A stretch of DNA of 64,000 nucleotides from Tupaia tana (lineage: Eukaryota > Chordata > Mammalia > Scandentia > Tupaiidae), in assembly GCA_026018925.1 (NCBI GenBank), contig JAKSZU010000026.1, positions 13,445,127 to 13,509,126 of the forward strand, written 5' to 3'. The translations under genes were made by a program, and so were the position numbers. Below the pieces are notes generated by a model. It had not been told where the DNA came from. It did not search any database and saw only the letters and a program-made list of their open reading frames with translations. The number at the start of each line of letters is the position of its first letter. Position 1 is the stretch's first letter. Below, one piece after another: positions 1 through 9,865 of the stretch.

Positions 1-217
1 AGCTGTTGCTTTTGCCCAGGGCTGCTGTTAGCCCATACAACAACATTGTGTGAATTTGAAAAAGGCATTCCTTCTCCTAGCAGGTGTTTCTGAGGCCGGG
101 GTGCATGACTTGCCGAGCAGAGCACAGGCAGGATTTTATCTCGTACTCAGCCCTTCAGCTGATGTCTTTGTGAAGCATGCAACCTGCACAACCATTCATA
201 GTGGCACTGCTTCTAGC
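1..217. other. unique sequence, nothing recognised
   Basis: No repeat family or splice-bounded reading frame stands out here. It ends at the left target-site duplication of the first SINE. Confidence 0.4.
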
Positions 218-230
218 TGCCTATTAAGCT

Positions 231-270
231 AAAAAAAAAAAAAAAAAAAAGCTTTTTTTATTGCCATATA

Positions 271-304
<34 letters not shown>

Positions 305-490
305 AAGTACTACTTCCCATGGTGTCACGCTGCAATCCTTTTTCTTGCATTTCTCCGTCCTGTCAGGATTTGGGGCATGCATGCACATGCACCCAATGTG
401 TTTTTTAGGCCTGTATTTGAACTCCAGTCAGTCACACAGGAACCAGTTCTCTGGGCACAGGGTTTAACCACAGTGCTAGGGGGCTGGTCC
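231..490 (-). mobile_element. tRNA-derived SINE, subfamily D (old)
   Basis: Reads on the minus strand from the head (GGACCAGCCCCC) to an A/T-rich end next to a 20-bp A run. The target-site duplication TGCCTNTTAAGCT lies at 218-230 and 491-503. The CT-rich part has become a (GT)n(GA)n microsatellite at 271-304. Confidence 0.8.
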
Positions 491-504
491 TGCCTCTTAA
501 GCTG

Positions 505-914
505 TTTAAATCCTTCTTCTACTAACAGACCCCTTGTCTAAAAGAATGAGACTATAGCACAATTCTGGCCAAACCATCTGAGGTGATTGGTTGAAGGAAT
601 GGTCATGTGACCGAAAGAGTCCAATCAGAGTTTTCCTTGAGACTAATAAACGTATGTTGAGGAAAAGAAGTGCTGTGTTTGCATCTGGAAAAATGGCAGC
701 TATATTTCTCTTCATATAAAATAGACTTATTTGTAGTAGAAGGATATGGGAATAACAGATATATACAAACAGACGTAAGTACAGATGAGAAATATAGAGG
801 ATGTTTCTAGATTGAGTCCCTGAGGTTGGTTCCTGAAACTCCTTCTGTGAGTCTAGACTCAAGTCACATGAGCCAACATGTATCTTTTCATCTTAAGTTA
901 AAAATTGGTTTTCT
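505..914. other. old dispersed repeat with ATTGG and GTCATGTGACC motifs, plus unique DNA
   Basis: The stretch around 570-640 (GTGATTGGTTGAAGGAATGG, then TCATGTGACC) resembles segments near 27950, 37370 and 56300. This suggests a mammal-wide repeat whose name I cannot give. The rest is unrecognised. Confidence 0.35.
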
Positions 915-1196
915 GGGGACCAGAAGTTAGCATAATGGCTATGTCACTGGACTCCTACATGGTTGACCGCGGTTTGAGTCCCGGACCTGGTGGCTTAAAC
1001 TCACGCCGGGTGTGTGTGCGTGTATGCCCAAAATCCCGAGAGGAGAATGGAGGAGAAGGGATTGCGGCATGACCATCGCCCCTGGGGGGTGATTTCTCAC
1101 TTTCTGTCTCTATGTCTCTGTCTGTCTGGTGAGCGCACACACCCTATAGCAAAAAAAAAAAAAAAAAAAAAAAAAAACCTCTCCAAAAAAAAAAAA
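915..1196 (+). mobile_element. tRNA-derived SINE, subfamily A (full length)
   Basis: Starts GGGGACCAGAAGTTAGC with box A and box B intact. It ends in a 27-bp A run, CCTCTCC and a further A run. The likely duplication is AATTGGTTTTCT on the left and AATTTGTTTCTC on the right. Confidence 0.93.
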
Positions 1197-1416
1197 ATTT
1201 GTTTCTCTGATATTTGCAGCCACAACTGTCCTGATAATTGGGGAGTTCTCAGAAGATGTATTACATATGGAAAACCCCTAGCTTACGGTGGCACTTCATA
1301 AATGATAGCTGTCATCGTAGATACTCTGTACAAAATGGGATCCCCACCAGTTTGCCTCGTTGAAGTAAGAGGAGAAAGCACTTTACTGGATTGAGATGTC
1401 AAATACGCCAATAACC

Positions 1417-1795
1417 TGTCTTAGTCCATTATTGTGTTGCTAACCAGAAATACGCCAAACTGGGTAATTTATAAAAACAGAGACTTATTCCATTTATGAT
1501 TCTGGTAACTGGAAAGTCTAAAAGCACCACAGAATGGGGTAAGGCAGGCAGAGAGGAGCATGGTTTCTATCTAAGTGGTCCCTGTTTGCCTCATTTCCTC
1601 TCCTTATAAATCCACCAGGACTCAGTGGGGCCCTGCCCTAACCACCCAACTTCTAAAGGCCCTTCTAAAGGCCCCAACTTCCACACAATAATTGGATCAA
1701 GTGTCTGCTCTCTTAATCCCATCGCAATGGTTCAACACATGAATTTTTTTGCGGGGGGATATGTCTGAATTGGAGCATAGCCCTTGATTTCATAT
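1417..1795 (-). mobile_element. MaLR-type LTR (MST/MLT1-like)
   Basis: The reverse complement of a MaLR LTR 3' end opens the element (TTAGTCCATTATTGTGTTGC, then CTGGGTAATTTATAAA). It closes with CAACACATGAATTTT and GGAGCATAGC, the reverse of an LTR 5' end. It is about 370 bp, close to full for this family, and non-coding. Confidence 0.8.
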
Positions 1796-1850
1796 CACAG
1801 CAGACATCAGTGATTCATTAGCAGGAAATGTTAATCTGTGAAGGCTATAT

Positions 1851-2102
1851 TTTTTATTTTTTGAGAGATTTTTGCTATAGGGCATGTGTGTTCACTGGAG
1901 AGACAGAGAGATGGAAATTGAGAGATCATCCATCGTGGAGGATGGCCATGCTGCAATCCCATATCCTCCAATCTCCTCTTGGGATTTTGGGCACACACGC
2001 ACACATGTCCAGTGTGAGTTTCAAGTTACCAGATCCAGGACTTGAACCACAGTTGGCCATGTGGGAGTCCAGAGCCTTAACCACTATGCCACCTGTTGGC
2101 CC
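1851..2102 (-). mobile_element. tRNA-derived SINE, subfamily C
   Basis: The reverse-complemented head ends ACCTGTTGGCCC and the inner body is complete. The duplication AAGGCTATAT / AAGGTTATGA flanks it. Confidence 0.85.
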
Positions 2103-2104
2103 TA

Positions 2105-2602
2105 AGGTTATGATTTTATTGTCTGTCTTTTTTTTTTTTTTTCTTTTTTTTGCCTGGGATGAGTCTCAGCATCTAGCAGGTGTTACAGGCAACTACTAAC
2201 CATTCGGAAATGAAATAGGAGATGGAACCAAACATTTTGATTTTAGGCAAGTTGTGACAAAATTCATCACTATCCACTTGTTAAGCCGCTAACTCATGGA
2301 AACATGCCTACCGAGGTGAGAAAATGCTGTTTTAAATGAATGCCAGAAAATAAGAAACTTTGAACTGCACCGCAGAAGCCTGAATGGCTAATGGAGTCTG
2401 GCACATAGTTGTCGTGAGCACGTGTAGGGTATCTGGGTCAACAGGCGAGTGAGTTCTCAGAGACACAAGGAAAAATGAGTTTGGCTGTGACATCATATCT
2501 GAGATAAAGCACCTTTGTTACTCATAATTTTTTGAGGATAGAGGGGGGAGGGAGCTGGTGAATTTTCTATCCAGAAGAAGGCTTTGTGGTGATTTAAATT
2601 TG

Positions 2603-2607
<5 letters not shown>
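2105..2607. other. unique sequence with a poly-T run
   Basis: A T-rich run lies at about 2128-2150. The remainder shows no family resemblance or gene signal that I can see. Confidence 0.35.

Positions 2608-2682
<75 letters not shown>
2608..2682. repeat. (TA)n microsatellite
   Basis: About 75 bp of TA dinucleotides broken by two TGTA interruptions. It is self-complementary, so it could extrude a cruciform. Confidence 0.97.
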
Positions 2683-2683
<1 letters not shown>

Positions 2684-2983
2684 CAGATTTTTCTGTCCAT
2701 TTTGAAGAAGTACAAGATCTGTCACCAAGAGATCTAGAGAAGTGAAAGGGGTCAGCTTCGACATTAGAGTAAGTGATTAACTATTTTGTTCCAAAGGGAC
2801 CTTGAGTTTTCTTATGGAGTTCACCATGGTGAGATGCAGAGTGTTGACTGAGTGTTTGGTTTTGGTAAAGGTTCATTTCTCATCCCATAGGTTCTTAGCA
2901 AAGCATCTATTTATGCAAAAAAGGCCACAGATAAAAATAACTCCCAAATAAGGTAATAATGATTGCTTTAAGTTATTGATCCC

Positions 2984-3237
2984 TGGGTCAGCCTTTGGCA
3001 TGGTGACTAAGGTGGCTGGGTCCCACATGGTCAAGCTCAGTGGTTCAAATCCTGGACCCACAGGCTTGAGAAACACATGGGGCATGTGTGTTGGCACACA
3101 CAAAATCCTGAAAGGAAGAAGAAATGGAGGAGAAGGGATTGCAATGTGACCATTCCTCATGGGGATGCTTTTTCACTTTCTTTCTCTCTTCTCTGTTTCT
3201 CTCCAGCTAGCTCACATGCCCTCAGGCAATTAAAAAA
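2984..3237 (+). mobile_element. tRNA-derived SINE, subfamily D
   Basis: The head TGGGTCAGCCTTTGGCATGG is followed by GGTTCAAATCC (box B) and the full body. It ends CCCTCAGGCAATTAAAAAAG. Confidence 0.8.
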
Positions 3238-3242
3238 GAAGA

Positions 3243-3410
3243 TGGGGATGGCAGGAGGCATGGTGGTTCAAAGCACTGGACTTCTACATGGCCAAACACG
3301 GTTCAAGTCCCAGGCCTGGTAGCTTGCTTTCTCACTTTCTCTCTCTGATCAAACTAGAACATAATAATAATAAATAAAGTTACAATAAAAAATAATTCTA
3401 AAAAAAGAGA
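3243..3410 (+). mobile_element. tRNA-derived SINE, subfamily B (short)
   Basis: It begins a few bases after the preceding SINE tail, so the two form a head-to-tail pair. The body jumps from GTAGCTTGC straight to the CT-rich part and an (AATAAT)n tail. Confidence 0.85.
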
Positions 3411-3419
3411 AAATATATA

Positions 3420-3535
3420 TTGATCACTTTCTATATGCTGAGTTTTTCTTACATATTTTATTTTTAAATCTTACAATCAAATAGCTTTTCAATCCCCATT
3501 TTACAGAAGAAACTGAAGCACAGAGAAGTTGCCTT
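3420..3535 (-). mobile_element. MIR fragment
   Basis: The antisense MIR core is visible: CCCCATTTTACAGAAGAAAC, then TGAAGCACAGAGAAGTTG. Confidence 0.7.
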
Positions 3536-4150
3536 TAAAAGTTTTGCTCTTGCTGAGGTTTATTGTGTCTATTTCTGCCATAATGTGCTATATTACTTAC
3601 CTTTTTCTCAGCATAGAGTAGAGGCCACAGGTGGGTCTTATTCATCTCTTTCTCACCAGTATCATTTTTCCCTACAGGGATGATCACATGATAGGTATTC
3701 AGTAATGTTTCTTCTGAAAACACACCCACACACACGCACACATGCACGCATGCAGGATAGGAAGAAAACACGTTGGCGTGTTCTCCCAGTTATCCCCAGG
3801 TTGTGGCCGTTTATCTTTCTTTTTGCTTATCTGCATGTTCTGACTGTCCTATAAGGGACGTGTATTATTGGTGGCACTATCTGAGGTCGAAGAAGACACT
3901 CACTTTCGTGGTACCATCGGACACTTCAGGGGGATGTGCGTGGGAGAGACGAAGGAGTTAGAGGGGGCTTTTTATTTCTTTAAGTACATCCTTGGCTTGG
4001 ATGCTATTTTTATCATTTTATCATTATCATTTTATCATTTTATTACGGTCAACTCCTTTCCTTCACCATCCTGGTGCCACTTGTCTTGTTTCTCCCATGG
4101 ATAGTGAGGGTGGCGTGGTAGACCCCTAAAGGGGTGGGTGTGTTCAGCGT
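3536..4150. other. unique sequence with an (AC)n stretch
   Basis: Contains a degenerate CACACA/CACGCACA tract at about 3719-3755 and an imperfect ATCATTTT tandem repeat at about 4010-4040. No gene is recognised. Confidence 0.35.
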
Positions 4151-4395
4151 GCATATTTTTTATGCACGAGATCCCGTGTAAGGTCCCTATAAGAACGCTG
4201 TCATCTACTAGGTTGTAGGGAAAGTCATCATGTGTTTTTCTATGTTTTTCTGTACAGAACTGCATCATGTCTTTCCCAATGACCCAATAGTTCCCATTGT
4301 ACAGATGAGGAGACTGAGGCTCCCAGAGGTGAAGTCATTTGTCCAAGGTCACACAGCTTTTAATGGCAGGGCGACTGTGCTACTGTCCCTACTGC
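4150..4395 (-). mobile_element. MIR interrupted by a mariner-like MITE
   Basis: The antisense MIR core (CCCATTGTACAGATGAGGAG, then CCAAGGTCACACAGC) continues on the right of the MITE at 4208-4288. The left flank fits the MIR portion just before it. Confidence 0.75.
4208..4288. mobile_element. palindromic MITE, mariner-like, copy 1
   Basis: The left arm GGGAAAGTCATCATG is inverted on the right as CATCATGTCTTTCCC, and it ends GACCCAATAG. It is about 80 bp with no coding capacity and is flanked by TA. Its inner loop GTTTTTCTATGTTTTTC is shared with copy 5. Confidence 0.72.
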
Positions 4396-4499
4396 TCAAC
4401 CCTCACCTGCCAGAGCCCACCTAGGAGGGGGCCGACCCGTGTCCACAGAGAGCGGGGCTGAGCTCATGATTGCAGGGATGTGAGGGACCTTGTGGTGCA

Positions 4500-4672
4500 G
4501 GGGGGTTCAGACAGGGCCTTTAGAGTTCGCTAAATCGGGCTTGAACCCTGACTCTGCCACTACCACGCTCTGAGCCTCAATAAGCTCACCTGTGGAATGG
4601 GCTCGTGCATGCGCAATGCCTGTAAGAGCCTGGTGCAAAGTAAATGCTCACTTTGTGTGACGGTGTTTGTTA
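4500..4672 (+). mobile_element. MIR
   Basis: Sense MIR body: GGCTTGAACCCTGACTCTGC, then CTGAGCCTC and TGGAATGGG. The tail GGTGCAAAGTAAATGCTCA matches the MIR 3' part. Confidence 0.75.
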
Positions 4673-4972
4673 CCGTGCTTGTTTCTGGACTACCAAGATG
4701 CGGGGGAGGGATTAGGTGACACCTGCTTCCCCCAAGGCTGTAACCTATTTTTTAGTTTTGATTGCCTGAGGCACAGCTTATTGGTACCATTGTTCCAGAG
4801 ACTTTGAAAGTAAAAAAAAATTAAAATATAAAAACAAAACAAAACAAACCTTGCTTGTTAACCCCACAGGCTTCTCTTATCTCTGTGACAATGGGACTGG
4901 GAAGGAGGGGGGGGGGTTGGGGGAGTTTTCCCTGGGGCAATTCTAGCTGTACCCCTTGCTCTTTATCTGAAA
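4673..4972. other. unique sequence
   Basis: Contains short A-rich runs (4812-4850) and a G run near 4907. No gene or family is recognised. Confidence 0.35.
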
Positions 4973-5099
4973 TTCCCCTCCCCTCCCCTCCCCTCCCCTC
5001 CCCTCCCCTCCCCTCCCCTCCCCTCCCCCTCCCCTCCCCTCCCCTCCCCCCCCCCTTCTCTTCTCTTCTCTTCTCTTCTCTTCTCTTCTCTTTCTTTCT
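4973..5099. repeat. (CCCCT)n-(TTCTC)n polypyrimidine tract
   Basis: About 83 bp of CCCCT units run into about 36 bp of TTCTC units. This gives roughly 125 bp of near-pure pyrimidine on the plus strand, and the minus strand is a G4-prone (AGGGG)n array. Confidence 0.97.
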
Positions 5100-5340
5100 G
5101 CTTACCTGATCCCAGCCTGTCTAGTGCTGGTACCGGGCCTGACACGCAGCAAATGGTCTTTGAAGAGTGGATAAAAAATGAAGCTACTGAAGTCCTGGTG
5201 GATGGAAAGACAGAATTGAAGAAGGATGAAGATGTCCCTTGTCTGCATTTGATCACTGTCTTTATGTAAGGAGGAGAAGAATTCTAATTCTTGGGTTATT
5301 GTGAGGATTAAATACTTGCTACTATGTGGGGGGGGGGCCT

Positions 5341-5631
5341 GGAAAGTTCATGGAAAATGCTTATGAAGAACTATGAATTTCAATTTTTTTCTCCTTCAAG
5401 GGCTAGCCCCACAGTGTGTGGTTAAGTGCTGACAGAGAAAACCAGATCCCACGTAGCCAGCCAGGGTTCAAGTTCCTGGATGATGGCATGACCAGGCCTC
5501 ATTGGAAGCGGCGTTTTCTTTCTATCTTTCTCTCTCTCTCATGCTCGCACACGTGCCCTCTGGCATAAAAAGAATTGTTCTTGCACCCAAATACTTTAAT
5601 TCCATTTTCTCATGAGCTTTTTGAGGTCCCC
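5341..5631. mobile_element. second palindromic MITE family, copy 1, split by a SINE
   Basis: The left half (AAAGTTCATGGAAAATG) is at 5341-5390. The right half (TTGCACCCAAATACTTTAAT, then CTCATGAGCTTTTTGAGG) is at 5577-5631. A D SINE sits between them. Compare the intact copies at 60663 and 62676. Confidence 0.65.
5391..5573 (+). mobile_element. tRNA-derived SINE, subfamily D, internally deleted
   Basis: Head GGGCTAGCCCCACAGTGTGT, then box B GGTTCAAGTTCC. The middle is mostly lost and it ends GCCCTCTGGCATAAAAAG. It is inserted in the loop of a MITE. Confidence 0.75.
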
Positions 5632-6720
5632 TCGAAAGGCACCTACCACAGCACGCAGTGAACAGCAGCTGCGGTTGGCGTGCCCTCCCTTTTCCATATT
5701 CAAAGGCGTTCCGTGGCTTTCCACGCCATAAATGTGGCTTTCCACTGCACGTTTCTCAACCAAGGGGCTGCACCAGGCGAGAGAAGGGCCCTCTTCCTGT
5801 TCTGATTCCTTTCCCCACTCCCTGCGGCCTGAGGGATCATGTTCAGACGCCTCCACCTGCGGCAGCCCTCGGCCTTCCCAGTTCTGCCCTGCTTCCTTTC
5901 CTGAGGCAGGTCCCTTCCACCCCGAAAGCACTGCCTTCCCTCCCATGCCCTTTCTGTAGCCTTCAGGGTTTCGAAATGGCTAAACAGCGAGCCTACAACA
6001 GGACCTACAGCCACACCATATGAGATTTGGGATCAGAACTCACAAAAAGTGTCGCAGTCCACAGAGCAAATCCGGTCCGTTTCAGCCCGGATGCGATGCC
6101 AACCAGCAGCCGTCACGGACTAGAACCACCGATTTCTCCCACAGGTACGGCAAGGGTGGATGGTGCCCGTGTGAACGCGCTGGGTTCTCTGATCACTCAT
6201 CCCTTTCAGAGCAACTCCCTGAGTGAGGATGGAATTACAGATCCTTTTTACAGATTGAGCAGCCGAGGCTCAGATCAGTCCCTGCCGTTTGAAACAAAAG
6301 ATGCGGGTAGTCTCTTTGGCATTTTGGAAATGTGTGAACAAGGCGCGCTGGTCCCATTGGAAACTAGGATGCTACATTTGATTGTAGATGTAAGCTCACA
6401 TGTCATGGGAGATTGCTTTCCCTCAGGAGCTGAATGGGAGCCTGAGGGAACTGCAGAAGGAACAGGAAGGAAATCTTATCTGATCCTGAGAAAGTCTTTT
6501 CAGCTCCAACTGCAACTGCCTCACTAAAGATAGGTACCCAGACTGGTAGATAAATGATCTGGCCACTTTGTAGCAAATTCTGTAATTGAAGCAGGACTGT
6601 TTGAATGTAACTGTGAGAAAACGAGAGGATGTCAGAGGAAAATAATGAGGAAAAGGCAAGGATAAATGCTACTTTTCGGGGGGGCCAGGTACTACAATCA
6701 ACCTATGAATACTGTTCTGC
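5632..6720. other. unique, relatively CpG-rich sequence; possible MIR scrap
   Basis: About 1.1 kb without an obvious family. The segment 6030-6180 holds many CpGs and a 166-codon open frame lies at 6027-6527, but I do not recognise the peptide. A faint antisense MIR (TTTTTACAGATTGAGCAGCC) lies near 6246. It could be old repeat or an unrecognised exon; nothing decides. Confidence 0.3.
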
Positions 6721-6930
6721 TTCTCCCAAATTAGGAAGTAGATATTAGGTCACTGGGAAAGTCATGATGTGTTTTTCTATGCAAGAAATGTGTCATGACT
6801 TTCTTGATGACCTAATATTTTTGTTTCCATGGTTCAGATGAGAAAACTGAACCTCGAAGAGATAAAGTGACCTGCGTGAGGTCACACAGCTACTGAGTGA
6901 CAGAGCTGAGATTCAAACCCTGACTCCTGT
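6721..6930 (-). mobile_element. MIR interrupted by a mariner-like MITE
   Basis: The antisense MIR reads GGTTCAGATGAGAAAACTGA, then GAGGTCACACAGCTACTGAG, after the MITE. AGGAAGTAGATA before it fits the adjoining MIR sequence. Confidence 0.75.
6745..6816. mobile_element. palindromic MITE, mariner-like, copy 2 (best preserved)
   Basis: The arms TTAGGTCACTGGGAAAGTCA and TGACTTTCTTGATGACCTAA pair in inverted orientation around a loop of about 25 bp. It is 72 bp long and flanked by TA on both sides. Confidence 0.82.
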
Positions 6931-6943
6931 GAATTTATTCTCC

Positions 6944-7034
6944 TGGGGCTAGCAGGTGGCATGGTGGTGGTGGGGCTGGACTCCCACATGGCTGATCAAG
7001 GTTTGAGTCTTAGACCTGGTGGCTTGTTTTCTTA

Positions 7035-7065
<31 letters not shown>

Positions 7066-7164
7066 GTCTCTTTCTAATGAGAACACATGCCCTATAGTAA
7101 ATTAAACAATAATAATAACAAAAAATAAAATTGGGTAAATAATTCTTAAAAATAAAATAAATAA
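6944..7164 (+). mobile_element. tRNA-derived SINE, subfamily B
   Basis: Head GGGGCTAGCAGGTGGCATGG, a TC microsatellite at about 7035-7066, and an AAATTAAACAATAATAAT tail. Duplication TTTATTCTCCT / TTTATTTTCCT. Confidence 0.9.
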
Positions 7165-7416
7165 GATTTATTTTCCTTCTCTGTATTAACCCAGGCCCTA
7201 GACTGGTTTCCAGGGATTCAAAGATGAGTTGACACATACCTCCTGCCCTTAAGGAGGTCTGCTTCTTGCAAAGAAAGGAACTAGATTGACTGACGAGTTC
7301 CCCATCGAACAATGTATCATGCATAAATAAATAAAACTGCATGTCTCCAGTAAGGTAAGAAGGCGGTGAATGGACAGGTTGTGCACAGACATCCCTTCAT
7401 TTTGAATCTGATATAT

Positions 7417-7663
7417 TTTTTTTATTTAGAGATTTTCGCTATAGAGTGTGGGAGCTCACTGAAAAGACAGGCAGACAGTGAGAAATCACCCCCCTGGGGG
7501 CATGGCCACGTTGTCATCCCTTCTTCTCCATTCTCCTCTCAGGATCTTGGGCATGTATGCACATGTGTCTGGCATGAGATTTAAGCCACCAGGTCGGGTA
7601 CTTGAACCATAGTCGACTATGTGGGAGTCCAGCAACATAACCATTACGCCATCTGCTGGTCCC
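7417..7663 (-). mobile_element. tRNA-derived SINE, subfamily A
   Basis: The reversed head reads GTCGACTATGTGGGAGTCC and ends ATCTGCTGGTCCC. Duplication TCTGATATT / TCTGATGTT. Confidence 0.9.
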
Positions 7664-8228
7664 TCTGATGTTACTTTTTTTCATCATCTGCCTAAAACCC
7701 TCAGGTGCATTTTCCCTACACCCCAAAGGAGTGGACATTCTCTCTGAGTCTGACCTGCGGCTAGAGTCTGAGCTCTGGGTGAGCTCAGATCTTTGCCTCC
7801 CGATGCTAGACCTGACAGCAGACAGTCCTGGCTCCCCCACACACTCCTCCCCAGTCCATGCTGAGGTTTACTTTGGGAAAGGATAATGACCAAGTCTGTC
7901 TCTCCAGTCGCTGACCGATGAGAAGAAGCAAGATGCCCTCCAAGGTGCTCGCATCGTGAAACCAACACATGTAGCCTTCTTGGGACTGTTGACCACAGTA
8001 GCTGGGGAGCAAGGGGTGTCCATGCCTTGCTGGGGGACACAGAGCCTTCTCTCAGCTGTCTCCTCACCTAGGGCAGATGCTGTCCCCTAGGGCTGATAAT
8101 TGAGAGCAAATACCTTGGGATTTAACTCTGAAAATCTGGTTTAACCTTCACCTGTACAAGGTTCTCGCAATAAGAGCGACCATTTATTGAAGGCCTTTTA
8201 GATGCTCCTCATACCCAATGGCTATTGG
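7664..8228. other. unique sequence
   Basis: A 127-codon minus-strand open frame and shorter plus frames overlap here. None carries a recognisable domain or good splice boundaries. No repeat is identified. Confidence 0.35.
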
Positions 8229-8320
8229 GAGTTTAAGCCACTGGGTCCGGGACTTGAGACTCAAACGGTGGTCGACTACAGGGAGTTCAGCAACATAGCC
8301 ATTACGCTAACTCCTGCCCC
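8229..8320 (-). mobile_element. subfamily A SINE, tRNA-like head only
   Basis: Only the promoter-bearing head is present (reverse: AGTTTAAGCCACTGGGTCCG to ATTACGCTAACTCCTGCCC). The body and A tail are missing. It is either a tailless (3'-truncated) retrocopy or a deletion product. Confidence 0.8.
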
Positions 8321-9149
8321 ACCCCCACTTTTAATATTACTGACTTCTAGCTTCAATCAGCCCTCTGGACTCAATGCTGAATGCTATCTGCCTGGCTTCG
8401 CCGTTTAGTTTCACGGTCCCATACTGGCCTTGAGAAATGCGCTTCCTGGTCTCCCTAAGCTCCAGATTGCCTGGTCTTGATACTATCCACTAGTGATGGT
8501 GCTCTCGTAGTTTGTATGGTGTCTGTTCCTGTATGTCTTTTCTCTATGCCCTAACAGTCCATACCCTTAGCTAGAGCAAAAGGAATTTGTATCCATTGGT
8601 CAAAATTTGAAAGCACACCCAGAAAGTTGTGCGTACCAGCTGAGCAAATCTGAGTGAGCCTGCAAGAGCTTGGACGCCGCAACTGGGAATCAGGTAAGTG
8701 GGAAGATTGTTAATTGTTCCCAGGCTCGTCACATCCACCTAATTTCCTCTAACGAGCACACACAAAGCAACGAGGAGAAGTGTGGGATTGGATGGCAATT
8801 CAGCGCCTCATAATGCCAGATGAATTGCAGTGCCTGCTTCACAGGATCGGGGTTGCCGATGTCTGGGAGACCGTCTCCATGGATGCTAATTCAATTATGC
8901 TGAAACACAGGCGGCAGTTGTCAGCCGAGCTGCTGCCACGTGGCTGAGCGTTCCTCGCCCTGTCCCTGGTGCTGTTTCCTGCGGAGTCAGCAGGACTCGG
9001 CGGTGCTAGCCTGAGAATGACCAGCGGCTCCTTGGTGCTTCAGGAAAGTGCCCATCTTAGACCTCCAAATAGAGACAGATCTTTTGTTAGTCTTTTCCTT
9101 GCCTCCTTTCTTCTCTGAAATACCTCTTTAAAACAATAACAACAACAAA
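8321..9149. other. unique, conserved-looking non-coding block
   Basis: No repeat is seen. A perfect splice-donor consensus (CAGGTAAGT) lies at 8691-8699, but all three plus frames before it are stopped. The 8740-8960 segment (for example GGATGCTAATTCAATTATGC) has the even composition and homeodomain-like TAATT sites typical of deeply conserved enhancers. Conservation is not tested here. Confidence 0.35.
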
Positions 9150-9383
9150 TCAATTAATTACTAGAGGGTGCATGTCCTTGCCAGAGAGAGACGAGAGGAG
9201 AAAGGATTCCTCAGTGGGGCATAGAAATGCCACGGTCTCTTCTCCATCCCTCCATTCTGTCAGGGTATCCTGAATATGCATGCACAGGCACCTGGGATGT
9301 TTTTCAAGTCTCCGAGGCTGGGATTCGAACCAGTTAGCCATATGGGAGCCAGCTTCCTTAACCACTAGGCTGTGAGACTGACC
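9150..9383 (-). mobile_element. tRNA-derived SINE, subfamily D
   Basis: The reversed head ends GGCTGTGAGACTGACCC. The body includes CATTCTGTCAGGGTATCC, the D form of the central region. Confidence 0.8.
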
Positions 9384-9431
9384 CTCCTCTTGTTACTTAT
9401 TCATTGTCAACAACATAACTATATGACAAAT

Positions 9432-9688
9432 GAAGCCAGCAGGTGGCATAGTGGTTAAGGCATTGGACTCCCACGTGGCTGACCACAGCACAAGTGCCAG
9501 ACTTGAGATTCAAGCTGGGTACATGTGCGGGAAGAGGAGAATGGAGGAGAAGGGACTGCAGTGTGACCATCTGCCATGGGGGGGGTGATTTCTCGCTTTC
9601 TGTCTCTCTGTCTCTCCGGCAAGTGATGCACCTTATAACAAAAATCTTTAAAGAAAAAAAAAAAACACATAAAACAACAAAAAAATAA
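9432..9688 (+). mobile_element. tRNA-derived SINE, subfamily C
   Basis: Head GAAGCCAGCAGGTGGCATAG and an A-rich tail. The centre lacks about 20 bp around the CATGCCCAAAATCC segment. Duplication AACTATATGACAA / AACTGTGACAA. Confidence 0.9.
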
Positions 9689-9724
9689 AACTGTGACAAG
9701 TTTAGAAGAAAACATATTATTCAG

Positions 9725-9845
9725 CCAGTAAACCTTGATTGAATCCTACTGTGTGCTAAGCACTGAAAACACAGATGGGCAAAGATCCACGCATTTATAA
9801 TCCTGCCCTACCTCCAAAGGAGGTACAATTATTAGGTCAGTCTCA
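9725..9845 (-). mobile_element. L2 3'-end fragment
   Basis: The antisense L2 terminus CTACTGTGTGCTAAGCACTG continues into a diverged body. Confidence 0.6.
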
Positions 9846-9865
9846 GGCTTTGTTTTTTTTTTTTA

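Noticed and set aside
1417-1795. Intact endogenous retrovirus
   Set aside because: Only solitary, non-coding MaLR-type LTRs are seen here and at 12400, 15330, 34950 and 54315. No gag, pol or env remnant is recognisable.
2608-2682. CRISPR-like or regularly spaced repeat array
   Set aside because: Simple dinucleotide microsatellite. No direct repeats with unique spacers exist anywhere in this eukaryotic window.
6027-6527. 166-codon plus-strand frame
   Set aside because: CpG-rich and open, but the peptide is unrecognised, there is no clear start context, and adjacent frames are open too. Kept only as an unexplained region.
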